Notes: generated by a model not told the origin, from the letters alone. A stretch of 64,000 bases of DNA from Tetragonia tetragonoides (GCA_038025085.1 CM076143.1:50352501-50416500); one strand, 5' to 3'; numbered from the stretch's first letter, positions 34,288 to 46,188 are shown. Numbers and translations are program-made.

Positions 34288-35275
34288 GGTAGCAGCAGTT
34301 TGTGCAGATTAATCAGGTAGCAAGATCCTTGAGTATCCAGTATCTGTTGTGCTGATGTAAGACTTGTTTAGGCATATTTCCGGCAGCCACAGATGATTTT
34401 TGTAACTATTGAAATGCTTGAAGATGATACTGAGAACTTTATTAGTTTTAGCAGTATATATTATTTTGCATCACCTAATAAAGTTCTACTTTCTTCTTAG
34501 CACAATAGTACTATCTATTAGCTTGCAGATGATTCTGCTTGTCATCTTTCAGTTTTTGCAATTGTTGTTGAACACCTACCATAGCCTTCCTTATGAGTGG
34601 GTTAAAAATGTGTTGGCAACAGTTTTTGATTCACATTTGATGCTTCAAGTGGGTGGTCTCTTTCTATTTCATGCCACAGGGATGGACCAAGATGAACTGT
34701 CAATGGTCTGTGTTTGTTGAACTCCGCTAACAAGCATCTTAAGCTCTTGGCCTCATATTTTGCCATTTTCGCCTGTTTATGGAGTGCCAAAGATCCATTA
34801 CTGTGTCAAAAGTTTGAGGAAGCAATAGAGGTACTTGAGGTTAAGTGAAACGTCGCAGAACATAGTTTGTGGTCGTTGTGTCAGTGTAGCTTGATTGTGG
34901 TTAGATTGAACTGAAGCTGAGCTTCTTTGGGCATGTAATTATCTTGAATATATAGGAATATTTTCCTGTCTTATTGATGTTCACAGAAAATTATTATCAA
35001 TGGCAACTATACAGTAAATAGTAATATATATGGGATGGAGCAAAGAGAATTATTAGCTGCATAATGCATTTCTTTGCATTTTGCTTGGTTGAAATGGCAA
35101 CACGGTTTATATTCTTTTTTGCTTAGCTGAATAATGTAATTTTATAAGAGGTGTTAGTTGACTTCAATAGTAGTTGGTGTCACGTATAGCAGCTAAGGCC
35201 AAGAACCAATTCTAAGTTTCTAACTGGTGGTGGTCACCCATGAACTTTGTCCTAAGACTAAGAGCTGTATCTCCC
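34288..35275 (+). other. Relic of a phytocyanin 3' flank, then upstream region of the 35.4 kb gene
   Basis: 34380-34860 resembles 36285-36760, the 3' flank of the next phytocyanin gene: both carry GCAGATGATTTTTGTAACT-like text, GATGATACTGA, TATATTATTTTGCATCAC, TGCCACAGGGAT and GTACTTGAGGT in the same order. No coding exon precedes the left copy, which directly follows the glucanase end. From about 35085 on, GTTGAAATGGCAACA and later blocks match the region upstream of the 37.8 kb gene. Confidence 0.7.
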
Positions 35276-35283
35276 TTTATATC
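35276..35283 (+). promoter_or_regulatory. TATA box, phytocyanin gene at 35.4 kb
   Basis: TTTATATC lies 97 bp before the start codon. The same TTTATATCA, with the preceding CCTAAGA..AGAGCT blocks, occurs at the same relative place before the neighbouring paralog. Confidence 0.65.
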
Positions 35284-35372
35284 ACAACATTGCCAATAGA
35301 ATACCAATTGTACAATTGAGGAGATCTTGAGAAAACACTAGTTATAGCATAAGATCCTAGAGAAAGAGGGAA

Positions 35373-36202
35373 ATGGCCGGAGGAATGATGACGAAGACGA
35401 TGTTGGTGGTAGCAGCAGCGGCAGTTATAATGGTAATGAAGGGCGTAGCTGCGGTGACCCAGCACACCGTCGGAGATGGCCTTGGGTGGGTTATACCACA
35501 CTCACCTGAATTTTATTCCTCCTGGGCAGCCAACCAAACCTTTGCTGTGGGTGACGTTCTAGGTAAATTAATCCTTCGATATTTCATTACTGGTTCTCGT
35601 CGTAGTCGAAGCACAAGCACAGCTAATCTACCATGTCTTGAATTTTTTCTTAAGAGGAATATACGTGAGAGCTTAACAAATAACGAATCACAAAAACTCA
35701 TACGAGACTTATTGTGAGAAACTGTTACAAAGTTTTAAGTTTAACCTTGTTGTACCCAAAAAAATTAATCAGCTTATATGTGTTTGCAGAGTTTGGTTTT
35801 CTCCCAGGAAGCCACACCGTGGCAGTTGTAACATCAAAGGATGCTTATGATCAATGTAGCGCTGTGCTTGATGCAAATGTTCAAATTATCATGAAAGGCC
35901 CAGCAAAAATCACCATCAAAACAACAGGAAAAACCTACTTCTTCTGCTCCATTGGTCCTCACTGCGACGAGGGTCAGAAATTCGCCATTGATGTGCCTGG
36001 TGCTGTTGCTGATGGTCCTGCACCCGCTGCTGGTGTCGCTGATGGTCCCGAATCATCTTTCGGATCCCCAACAGGGGCACCTTCACCATTTTCATCTGAT
36101 CAACCTCAGACTCAGAAGAATTCATCCCCAGCAGTGGCTCCTCTGACCATCTCCACCCTGCTTGTTTCCTTTGTGGCAATTGTTGTAGCTTTGCTACATT
36201 AA
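35373..36202 (+). CDS. Phytocyanin (blue copper protein), stellacyanin/uclacyanin type
   Basis: Exons 35373-35562 and 35790-36202 join in phase 1 (CTA G / AG TTT) to a 200-residue protein. A signal peptide (residues 1-27) is followed by the cupredoxin fold (VGDGLGW, FYSSWA, FAVGDVLEFGF). Type-1 copper ligands are His72 (GSHTV), Cys116 (YFFC), His121 (GPHC) and axial Gln126 (EGQKF); Cys86 and Cys122 form the family's disulfide. A Pro/Ala/Ser-rich arabinogalactan-like segment (about 135-175) and a hydrophobic tail (LLVSFVAIVVALLH) predict a GPI anchor. Members are extracellular redox or wall-associated proteins; the exact substrate is unknown. The intron reads through briefly in frame, which would give an aberrant product if retained. 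It is a close tandem paralog of the gene at 37774. Confidence 0.93.
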
Positions 36203-37671
36203 TGAGCCTCTCTAATTATATGAGCAATCTTACATCTATAGTACAAAATGTTGTACACTTTTGAATTTTTTTTTTCGCCGCCTTTGCAGATGATTTTTGT
36301 AACTGATGAACAGCAGATGATACTGAAAATTGTATTGATTTCATTGATATATATATTATTTTGCATCACTGATAAAATGATTAAAATCTCCGTTCTGAAT
36401 TAATTTGCACAATGTTGTATACCAACTGCTTGTTATCTCTCAGTTTTCCCATTGTTATTTGACGCCTACGGCCTACCATCATAGCCTTAAGTCCGATCAT
36501 AATATCTTGCCATCAGTCTGTGGTGTCTTTCTACTGAATGCCACAGGGATCCAAATGAACCAATATGAACTGCAATGTTCTATGTTATTCGGATTCAGCT
36601 ACATGTGTCCAACATGAGCTAGTTTCCAGCTCATATACTCGGCCATTTTCTGACTTCTTGCTTGTAATTTTTGTCCTAAAATCGAGTGCCAACATCCATG
36701 GCCATGCCAAAAGGTTTGGAACCTCGACAAAAGTACTTGAGGTGCAATGAAGAGTCAGAGATCGTGCATAGCTAGTGCAGTTGTGTATGCTCCGCTCAAC
36801 TAAAGCTCAATTATTAATTTAGCTTGTTTGATCTTGACTACTAAGTACACCTCCGCTAGGGCGCTACTTGTAGAGTTGTAGGATAGGTTGTGTGAGATGC
36901 ATGTAATCTTAGATCTATCTCTGCTGAGTGCACAGTTGATTTTTTGTTTGATCGGTTTCAGATATACTGTAGTTACTATGTCCAACATCTATATGGTAGT
37001 TAAACTGAAACTCTTTTATATGCAAACTAAAGTACATAATAATGTCTTAAATGCATGTTTGGCCTAGCTTCTAAGAATGCGAATTTCTTTCACACACCGC
37101 TTCTTGCTCGATCAGCCATCCTCTTCTGCCACTTTCTCATCTATCTTTACCTTTTTAAGAAGTTGAAATGGCCCCCAAATTTAAAGGTACGAATTACAGC
37201 TTCAACTATTAGCCACATTTTAACTGTCTAAAAGTGAGAAAGAGAAGTTGAAACTCATAATGTAGGCCATACATACACGAATATATTCCTTATTTCCTGG
37301 TTCATGTAAATTTTCGTCGTAGTACACCAAATGAGGTGAATATCAATAACAGCAAAAGTACAGTAATTCTGCCTCATATGAGCTTTGTAATGTCTAACGA
37401 CTAACGGTGGCATACCCTGCGAAAATGTTTCCGAAAATGAACATAATAACAAGCAAACTAATTAACTTAATTATACTAGTTGCATTTTCGTTACAGTTAA
37501 ATGATGCTGCTGGCATTTTAGTTGAAATGGCAACATGTTTATATATTTCTATATCATATATGTAGGTGTCAAGTAGTAGTAGCTAAGGCCTTAAGCACGT
37601 CTAACTGTTGTTGGTAATGAGTGGTGACCAATAATCTTTGGCCTAAGAGAATAAGAGCTATTTGTCTCCAT
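36203..37671. other. 3' flank of the first phytocyanin gene and spacer
   Basis: 36285-36760 is the counterpart of the relic at 34380-34860. 37080-37260 includes AAGAAGTTGAAATGG and GAGAAGTTGAAACTC. The promoter-like block shared by both paralogs starts near 37525. No gene. Confidence 0.55.
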
Positions 37672-37679
37672 TTTATATC
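37672..37679 (+). promoter_or_regulatory. TATA box, phytocyanin gene at 37.8 kb
   Basis: TTTATATC lies 95 bp upstream of the start codon, in the same setting as the box at 35276. Shared neighbours include GCATAAGATCCTAGAGA just before the ATG. Confidence 0.65.
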
Positions 37680-37773
37680 AGGAAATAACCAAATTGCCAA
37701 TAGAGCAACAGGGGAGACCTTCAGAACACACAGGATTACAGCATAAGATCCTAGAGAGAAAAATAAGGAGGAA

Positions 37774-38515
37774 ATGGCTGGAAGAATGACAAAGACCATG
37801 GTGGTGATAGCTGCAATAATAATGGTAATGGAAGGTATAGCTGCAGAGACGTTTACCGTAGGCGATGGCGTTGGGTGGATTATTCCATCCTCAATTGAGT
37901 TCTATTCAACCTGGGCTGCCAAACAGACCTTTGCTGTGGGTGACACCCTAGGTAAATTTCATCACATCACTACTTCATTACTAGTTCTCATCATATTCAT
38001 AGAAATAGCTGGGAAATAATAGTGACCCCATATTTTTGTAAGTTGGTCGTCTGACATAAGACTTGCTCTAAATCAATCTTTTATGCATGTTTTTGCTTGC
38101 AGAATTCGGTTTTTCCACAGGACGCCATACCTTGGCGATAGTAACATCAAAGGAAGCATATGATCAATGTGACCCTAGCCTTGATGAGAATGCCATTATT
38201 ATGGTCCAAGGCCCTGCAAAAGTTACCCTTAAAACAAGTGGTGAAACCTTCTTTTTCTGCAGCATTGGTGATCACTGCGCTGAAGGTCAGAAATTCGCCA
38301 TTGATGTGCCTAATACTACTACTGCTGGTGATGCCGAATCACCTATGGGTTTGGACACCCCCACCGCAGCTCCAGCACCTTCACCGTCACAATCGCCTCC
38401 AGCTGATGAGTCATCTGTTAAGAATATGGAAAATTCATCCCCATTACTCGCTCCGCTCACAATGTCTGCCTTGTCTGTTTCCTTTGTGGCTCTTGTTACA
38501 GTTTTGCTACACTAG
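37774..38515 (+). CDS. Phytocyanin (blue copper protein), tandem paralog
   Basis: Exons 37774-37951 and 38103-38515 join in phase 1 to 196 residues. The second exon has exactly the same length (413 nt) as that of the 35.4 kb paralog. Signal peptide 1-24; cupredoxin blocks VGDGVGWIIPSS, FYSTWAAKQTFAVGDTLEFGF and TSKEAYDQC. Ligands are His68, Cys112, His117 and Gln122, all intact. A Pro/Ser-rich segment (TPTAAPAPSPSQSPPAD) and hydrophobic end (ALSVSFVALVTVLLH) fit a GPI-anchored, wall-facing protein. The short intron contains part of a dispersed repeat at about 38020-38076 (GTGACCCCATATTTTTGTAA then ACATAAGACTTGCT), absent from the paralog's intron. Biochemical role unknown beyond electron transfer. 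Confidence 0.93.
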
Positions 38516-38873
38516 CCTCCATAATAATGTTGCTATAAAGTTTTGTTACATTGGTTTGTTTTGAATGAGGGACTGGATTTATATGCAGATTGGCATGTTC
38601 TAACCATGTATGTATGTTTCTGTTGCTATTTTCGCATACAATATACACATATTTTTCAACCATCAGTTCAGTCTATATTGTAAAACCAAACTGATATATC
38701 AATATGCTCATAATAGCATCATGTCAATATCTGATCTGTTGTGCCAAATAATCACCACGCCTTTCAGCATCATGGATTCTTGGCCAGGGAGACCGATGAT
38801 TCATGAATTGCTCCAGATTACAGAGCAATAACTTAACTAAGGTTTCAATTTAATTAGTAATGAACGCATATAG
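38516..38873. other. 3' flank of the second phytocyanin gene
   Basis: AT-rich 3' UTR and spacer leading directly into the satellite array. The similarity to the 3' flank of the first paralog is not obvious here. No gene. Confidence 0.5.
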
Positions 38874-41240
38874 GTGAAATTGGAGTTCAGGATGCGGATG
38901 AACTTTCAAGGGTCCCGGGATTCTCTAGGCTCACGATAGATTTTCCGGAGAAGTTTGGGCAAAATGACAATCGGGTCAGGAGAGCAAAAAATTGAACGCT
39001 ATAATCCACGTCTTTTAGGGTTCCGAAAGCCCAGGAACGAAGGTGAATATTTTGTGGACCACATCACACGGGACACCCCTATGGGACATGTGAGGCCCCC
39101 GGGGTCAATTATCGAGTCGTTGAAAGGTTTGGACTAGTGTTTTACGGTACACCAATTTAAGGGACTGAACGCAGCAAGCATGGGTGAAATCGAAATTCGG
39201 GAATCGGGGTGACCGTTCCAGGACACCGAGAGTCCTCTAGGGTCACGATATACCCCTCGGATGAGTTTGAGCAATAATGACGACCGGGCACTGAGAAGCC
39301 TAAACTCAAAGGTTATAATCTACGTTTTTTGGAGTTCTGCAAGGCCACACAACAAAGGTGGATATTTTCACACCACATCGCACGAGACACCCCTATGGCA
39401 CATGGAAGGCCCCTGGGGACGATTATCGTGTCTTTGATAAGCTTGGACTGACATTTTACGCCACGCAAATCTAAGGGCCGCAACATCGAAAGCATTGGGT
39501 GAAATGGAGTTTAGGGATCCAGATGATCTTCTCGAGGCACCAGTGGTCCTCTAGCATCAGGATAGAGCCCCCAGAGAAGTTTGGGCAAAAATGGCAATCG
39601 AGCCCTGTGAAGCCGAAAATCGAAAGCCAAAAATGACAATCCACATTTTTTGGGGTTACAGGAGAACCCGGAACGAATGTAGATATTTTTGCACCACGTC
39701 GCGTGGGACCCTACTAAGGGACATGGGAGGCCACCAGTGTTGGTTATCAGGTCCCTAATAGGCTTTGACAGGTAGACTAGTTTGCGGGACACCAATCTAA
39801 GGAATGGAACGCTAAAAGTATGGGTGAAATCGGAATTCGGGGACCCAAATGACCTTCTCGAGGCACCAGAGGTCATCCAGGACCACGATAGACCCCCCCG
39901 GATAATTTCAGGCAAAAATGATAATCGAGCCTCGAGAAGCTAAAAATCGAAGGCTATAATCCACCTTTTTGGGGGTTTTGGAGGCCCCGGAACAAAGATG
40001 AATATTTTCGTATCACATCGCATGGGACACCCCTGAGGGATATAAAAGGCCCCCGGGGTCGGTTATTGGGTTCCTAATAGGTTTGGATGGACGTTTTGCG
40101 GGACACCAATCTAAGGACCGAAATGTCGAAAGTATGGGTGAAATCGTATTTTTAGGATCCTGATGAGCTTCCCTTGGCACCGGCGATCCTCTAGGGCCAC
40201 AATATGCCTCCCGGAGAATTTTGGGCAAAAATGATAATCAGGCTTCGGGAAGCCAAAAATCGAAGGCTATAATCCACGTTTTTTGGGTTCCGAGAGGCCC
40301 CGAAATGAAGGTGGATATTTTTGCACCATATCGAACGGGCCACCTCTTAGGGACATGCGAGGCCTCGAGGTCGATTAGCGGGTACTTGATATGATTGAAT
40401 GGACGTTTTACGGGACAACGTTTTAAGGGTCAAAACACCGAAAGCACGGGTGAAATCGGAATTTGGGGCCCGAATGACATTCACAGGGCACAAGGGGTTC
40501 TCTAGGGTCACGATAAACCCCTTGGAGAATTTTGGACAAAAATGACAACCGGGCCGTGGGAAGCAAAAAATCGAAGGTTATAATGCACGCACGTCTTTTG
40601 GGGTTTCAGGAGGCCCAAAAACGAAGGTGGATATTCTCGCACCACATCGCACCGGACACCGCTGGGGGACATGGGAGACCCTCAGGTTTGATTATCGGGT
40701 CCCTGATAGGTTTGGACGAGCGTTTTACGGGACATAAATCTAAGGGCCGGAACACCAAAAATATGGGAGAAATAGAAGTTCGGGGACCCGTATAACCTTC
40801 CCGGGGCATAAGGGGGTCCTCTAGGGTCACGATAGACCCCCTAGTGAAGTTTGGGCAAAAATGACATGGAATCCAAAAATCGAAAGCTATTACAATCCAC
40901 TTTTTTGTGGGTTTCGAGAGGTCCCGTAAAGATGGCGGATATTTTCGCACCACTTCGCATGGGACACCTTTAGGGGACATGTGAGGCCTCCGAGATTGGT
41001 TATTCGGTCTCTGGACAGCTTGGATAGACGTTTTACGAGACACCACTCTAAGGGTCTGAACGCCGAAAGCATGGCTTAAATTGGAGTTTAGGGACCTGGA
41101 TGACCCTCCCAGGGCAACGAGAATCCTCTTAGGTCATGATGAACTTTCCAGAGAAGGTTGGACAAAAATCTCAACTGGGCCCCGGAAGCCGAAAATCAAA
41201 GGTTATAATCCACGATTTTTGGGCACCGAGCATGGCCCCC
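38874..41240. repeat. Satellite-like tandem array, ~314 bp unit, 7.5 copies
   Basis: Unit starts, marked by GTGAAAT followed by a GGA..TTCGGGGACCC-like block, fall at 38874, 39184, 39499, 39824, 40138, 40450, 40767 and 41075, so the spacing is 308-325 bp. Each unit carries, in order, TCCTCTAGGGTCACGATA, GTTTGGGCAAAAATGACAA, AATCCACGTTTTTTGGGGTT, GTGGATATTTTCGCACCACA, GGGACATG-GAGGC and GACGTTTTACGGGACACCAA. Copies are diverged by substitutions and small indels. The unit is GC-richer than its surroundings. Open frames appear in several copies on both strands but the unit length is not a multiple of three and the frames do not line up, so I treat it as non-coding. Confidence 0.93.
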
Positions 41241-42214
41241 ACCTTTGCATATCACCGTGCCACCAAACCTTCCCCAAATCCTCTCTACTATTATAGTGAG
41301 GTCTAATCATTTTTCCCACCACCCTAACAAGTTCAAAAACGATTAATCTCATAACAAAACTGATCATGAATATAATCAATCAAATGTTCTCTTTCACTGT
41401 CACAAGATAATTGCTAATTAATTTCTTTATGCATGACACAGTGAAGATAAGAGATTTGGTGAATCGCAGCTATTCCATAAATGGCCTTCAAGTGGCTTCA
41501 ACCTAGTCCATCAAAGTGAAAAACTAGCACAAACTAAGATATTAAGGTATCTAACTTATATAACAAAAACTTGTATAAGACGTCCTTATTGTAACTTTCG
41601 GTGAGACGAGTATCACTTTCAAGTGAAACAAGGGTATGGCGAGCAGCTATACTGCTATACCCCTGGTTAGCTAGCTAGATTATTGCACTAGATAATTCAT
41701 ACTTTAATAGCCTGTTTTGATGGACATAATATTGGTGGCGTACTGACCTCCAAAACCCAAATGAACCACCTTCAGTTAACTGCTGTCTGCTTTGTTTTAA
41801 TTATACTGGCAAGATCTAAGCTAAAAATTTGGAAAAAAACTCAAATCTGAAACATGTTGATTATATTTTATGGCCACAAACATCAACCATGTGATCACTT
41901 GCCGTACAGTCTTATAGGATACTTTGTCACACAGACACTGACTAGTCTACTTAATGAGTTAATGTTCTTGTCATTAAGGTATGAATTAAGAAATAAACCA
42001 TTGACTAATTAGCTTTTGCAAATTATAAAGTGACAACTATACTTTGATTACATCCACTATGTCACTAGAAACAGTTCTTAACAGTTTGGACCCAATTAAA
42101 ATAGAAAAGAAATTGGACTTGTTTAAGCATCATTTATGCCCTGGTCACATTTCTGATAATGCTATATCCTATTCGGAAGTCTTGAAGAATTGGCAGGAAA
42201 GACGACTAACAAAG
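41241..42214. other. Spacer upstream of the decayed phytocyanin gene
   Basis: It contains one partial dispersed repeat at about 41574-41645 (AACTTGTATAAGACGTCC then GAGTATCACTTTCAAGTG). An ATG-led frame from 42044 runs into the phytocyanin exon but its first ~57 codons resemble nothing I know, so I do not include them. Confidence 0.5.
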
Positions 42215-43946
42215 ATGAAGACGAAGATGAAAGTGAAGATGGATTATAAGGCTATTATTGTATTTGTAGGAGCTGTATTATTATGTGTTGGTTGCACAGA
42301 AGCAATGACATATACAGTAGGAGATGAATTGAACTGGGTGGATCCTCCAACTTCAACAACCTATTCTATATGGGCTTCCTCCCATGTCTTTGTCAAAGGA
42401 GACGTTTTAGGTACTCTTTTGTGCTTTTTCAAAACTTTTTGATGATTTGTAATTTTGTTTTTTGGTTTTTGAATAGGTTGGTTTGGTTGTAGTTTTGCTG
42501 CCTAGCTACATGTATAAGTCATCATGATTTGACCCATAAGAAGAAAAAAAAGTCATCAGGTTTTGTAATATTATGTTTTGTTTTTTTGGTTCTTGTTTTG
42601 GGGTGATTTACCTGGATGCCAAGCAGGGTGGTGTTTGTGGTGGTGGTTGTTTGTGGTACAAAGTGAGCTTACCCTAGGTTGGGTAGACGAGGCGGAGCCT
42701 CCAACGCCCTAGTTAGAGCACGAATAACATGAGGGTGTACAAAGAGAGTAGAGTTCTTTTTCTTTTTTTTTTGGTTTGAACCGCAGGTTCACCTTTGAGT
42801 CAAGTCTAATCATATTCATACTAAATCGACAAAGAGAGTAGAGTTTAGTAAAGCACGAGGCTCCATTCTCCATTACCCTGCCCCTTGTAGTCTGTGGGGT
42901 ATTTATAGTAGAAGTACATGTTGATGGTACATTTTAGCTTCTGGGCATTTGCTATTGCGCACTGTTATACTTATAATGGTCCTTAAAAACCTACCAAAAC
43001 AATTATTTGCTCTGCATTTGTCATATTTTCTACCCTACCACAGTATATTAGAAGTGAGTGCATCACAATAATAACATCACACAGTTCTATCAATCCTGGC
43101 TTTGCTAATGTGGTTGGACCATTTTCTAAACAAACCAATGCAATCATTTAAGGTTAGTTTAATTTGATGTCCTCTCATATATAGCGATATGACACGTTCC
43201 AAATAGTACAATTTATACACCAAACTACTTTAATTACATTATTTATTTATTTATTTTGATTGATAAGAGGAACCCGCAACCACTCTTCTTTGAGTGTGCA
43301 CTGGATAAACCTCGCTCGAGTGTATGCAATAACTTGCAATCCACACAGTAGGCTAGCAGACAAGATAAATCTTGTAGACAGATTCAGCAAAGAGACCTAG
43401 TGAGAATTGAACCCATAACCTAAAATTCAACCCCACAATCAACTCTACTACCCCTAGAACACTTTAATTACTTAAATGGTTATATGACTATATCCTCAAC
43501 CAAAAAAAAGTACTTAAATGGTTGTTATTTTGCGGTGTTCAATTTCAATACAGGGATCCACGACGTAGCTGAAGTGACAAAAGAGGCATACAAAAAGTGC
43601 AACACAAGTTCCCCAATTTCCATCCAAGTCCAATCCCCGTGACAATATCCATACCAAGAGGGCCAGAAGGTACTTCATTTCCACCCTTAACAATGATTGT
43701 GAAAATGGTCAAAAACTGGCCATTCGTGTCCTTAACAACTTGCCACCATCACCACCGCCTGGACCACCACCAGCTACAGCTCCGTCTCCCGCCCCAGGAC
43801 CGAGCAACGGAGCTCCTCCGCTGCCTGCTACCACTCCCAATGGCGTTGCGACGAGTCCTCCACCTCCGGTGCAGAATTCAGTTAATCGGACATCCTTTGG
43901 CCCTGCCTCCTTTCTCAGTGCATTAGTATCCCTAGTTGTTGGTTAG
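42215..43946 (+). pseudogene. Decayed phytocyanin (cluster member 3)
   Basis: Exon 1 (42215-42410; start could also be 42227 or 42239) is intact: signal peptide, then YTVGDELNW and VKGDVL, ending in phase 1 like its neighbours. Exon 2 is damaged. The expected acceptor before 43536 reads TTTGCGG instead of a CAG. The frame meets TGA at 43640-43642. Recognisable text then continues in a second frame (VTISIP) and, from about 43674, in a third (FISTLNNDCENGQKLAI), implying two single-base losses. In the last block the copper Cys and His are Ser and Asp, a pattern also seen in non-copper early-nodulin-like proteins. A Pro-rich segment and hydrophobic tail remain (to 43946). A substitute acceptor at 43551-43553 would keep frame but drop six residues. 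Sequencing indels could explain the frameshifts, but not the lost ligands. Confidence 0.8.
43240..43455 (-). mobile_element. SINE (tRNA-derived), inside the intron of the decayed gene
   Basis: On the minus strand: head TAGGGGTAGTAGAGTTGATT, B-box-like GGGTTCAATTC, body with GTCTACAAGATTTATC, and a tail CTTATCAATCAAAATAAATA ending in (AAAT)n. The tail sequence recalls the LINE 3' end at 8780-8812. Right edge approximate. Confidence 0.65.
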
Positions 43947-44298
43947 TTTGTCAATGCATTTTGTAGACTGAGAGTCATGGTTCACGCAAATGACTGACTT
44001 TGCATAATTGCATTTAAAACCTTGTAATTAACTGCATACTACAATGAAAGGTGTTCATCATGTTGTGCGTGACTAATAACATTGTAACCAAAATATGTAA
44101 CTTAGCTTTAATTTGAATGATAATAATGCATGATTTGTTTGATCTTTTTGATGCTTTTTGAATGTTAATGGATCTTTTTTGCTTTTTGATCATTGAGATA
44201 CCTGTAGCAACCATAACAAGGATCGCATTGATTCAAGGCCAATTTGCTATGTAAAGCCCAAACATGTAATCTGGTTGACCAACAATAATCAATCAATG

Positions 44299-44466
44299 AG
44301 CCATGTTCTTTTCATCGTCTTCATGATGCATTTCATTCTGATTCGTTTCATATCGCTCCGTTCCGCATTCTATACTTCATTTTGTCTCATATTTGTTTTA
44401 TTATTCGCGTTGTTCTGTTTCATTCATCATCATCCCGCACCATTCCATTAAAGAGAACATGGTCTT
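44299..44466. mobile_element. MITE, GGCCCTGTTC family, worn copy
   Basis: AGCCATGTTCTTTTCATCG on the left and AGAGAACATGGTC on the right are inverse. The interior carries ACTTCATTTTGTCTCATATT as in other copies. The flanking 3 bp no longer match exactly (TGA versus TTA). Confidence 0.75.
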
Positions 44467-46141
44467 ACTCAAGTTAAAGTACTCCAACGTCTAAACATGT
44501 GCAAGGACATCCTAAAACATACTAAAATTCTTTAAAGATAAATCGTGTTAGAATATGTGTCCTATATATCATTGTATTATACTTATTGGTTTATTGGGAT
44601 CATAAATATTACAGTGACTCTAGAAAAACGATTCGTTTTACTAATTGGGTAGGCGCTCCACAAACACATTATAAATCAACCTATCATTCTTTACAATTCT
44701 AAACTATGGTAATGTTTCATGAATTACAAGCCATGGTGAAACCCAAACAAAAAGTTGGACCTTTAGACGAATGTGGCATAGAAACGAATCAAAAATGTAG
44801 ATAGATTGCCCAATACGGCGTCTGACCATGTGACCTCTAGAAAAACGAATACACCATCTTGTGTTAACTTCCAGCGGACACAAATTAAACACTAGTGTAG
44901 TGTCACAGAGTCACATGATGCACCAGGCCAGTAGATAAATTAGCAACTTCCATCCATGACCAAATTGCCGAAACTATCTATCTATCGGGATCAATGTAAG
45001 CTGGTATAATGGACCTATTCCTTCTAATGGTCCCTACTAAACAATGTCCTTGCTCCAGCTTTCCACCAGTTTACACTATCCTATCTTTCAACTTATTGTG
45101 GGATCATATTCAGTATCTAAGCGAGTTCGACGAAATCCACTCTCTAAATAATGGATCAGCCACGCACTGAGAGTTCTCATCCTTTTTAATATGACTCTAA
45201 ATGAATTCAAATTGAAGAAAAAGACGAGTATAACATAGTGGTGAATTAAGATATCTTGAAGTCGGAAGTATATGGAGGACAACATATATTATGAAATGTT
45301 TTTTTTTTCTTTAGAGTAAAATTTAAAAAAAAATAATAAGAATTTTTAAAAATGGATATGGAAGAAATTTGGATGAGGCATGTGACTTACAAATTGCTTT
45401 CCAAATTTGATGTTGGCCAAAGGTTGCATGATTTCTTAATCGTTTTTTTGGTGGCATTCATTTTAAAATGCAAGACTTGTTCAATTGATATTAAAGAGTT
45501 TCATACGCATGTTTTTAAACATTTGAGTTTGTATTTCAAATATATATATCTATCATAAATACAATTTAAATTGACTGAATCTTTCATACTAAAATTGGTC
45601 ATTCTTCAATTGAGAATCAAAATACACCAACCTATATAACCAAATTCAATTCACACACGGAATATACGAACTTAATCATGATCACAATTGATAACCCAAA
45701 TCGAAACTCTGATAGTAACATATCAATACTAATCAACACCATATTCAGATTTTCCATATTTGCCTTGATACCTTATTTTTAAAAAAAAATCAGGAAAAAA
45801 TGAAAATAAAAGCGTCTCTTGATCTCAAGATATTTGTCTCGAGACTTTCATCTACATGAAATCCCCACAACTTGTCATGTATGGCATGACATCCAAAGGG
45901 ATGAACAAATCAACACTACCCTTTACAACAGTTCACACCTTGTTGGTACCAAGTCATGACTGTAGTACTTTCCTTACTAGGTCAAAACTAAACCTACAAA
46001 ATGTGTGTTTGATAATTGCAAAAGATCAAAAAAGAAAAGAAAAAAAGACAACAAAAGCTGACTAGTCAACCCCACACACAAAATGCAACAAAGTTCAAAG
46101 GGTTTGGTGGAAATTAAGACCTAACCCCATTTTCTCTCTCT

Positions 46142-46188
46142 CTCCCTCTCCCTCTCCCTCTCCCTCTCCCTCTCCCTCTCCCTCTCCA
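46142..46188. repeat. (CCCTCT)n microsatellite
   Basis: About eight units of CCCTCT following a CT run, about 500 bp upstream of the TATA box of the next gene. Confidence 0.95.

Noticed and set aside
35563..35717. Read-through of the first phytocyanin exon into its intron
   Set aside because: The paralog intron has the same GT position and the joined exon 2 restores all copper ligands, so this is intron.
39511..41046. Similar 130-146 residue frames on the minus strand of the satellite
   Set aside because: Unit length is not a multiple of three and stops interrupt the frames in other units, so a repeated protein is unlikely.
42044..42214. N-terminal extension of the third phytocyanin
   Set aside because: The extra ~57 codons have no signal-peptide character and would bury the real signal sequence; a later ATG is more likely.
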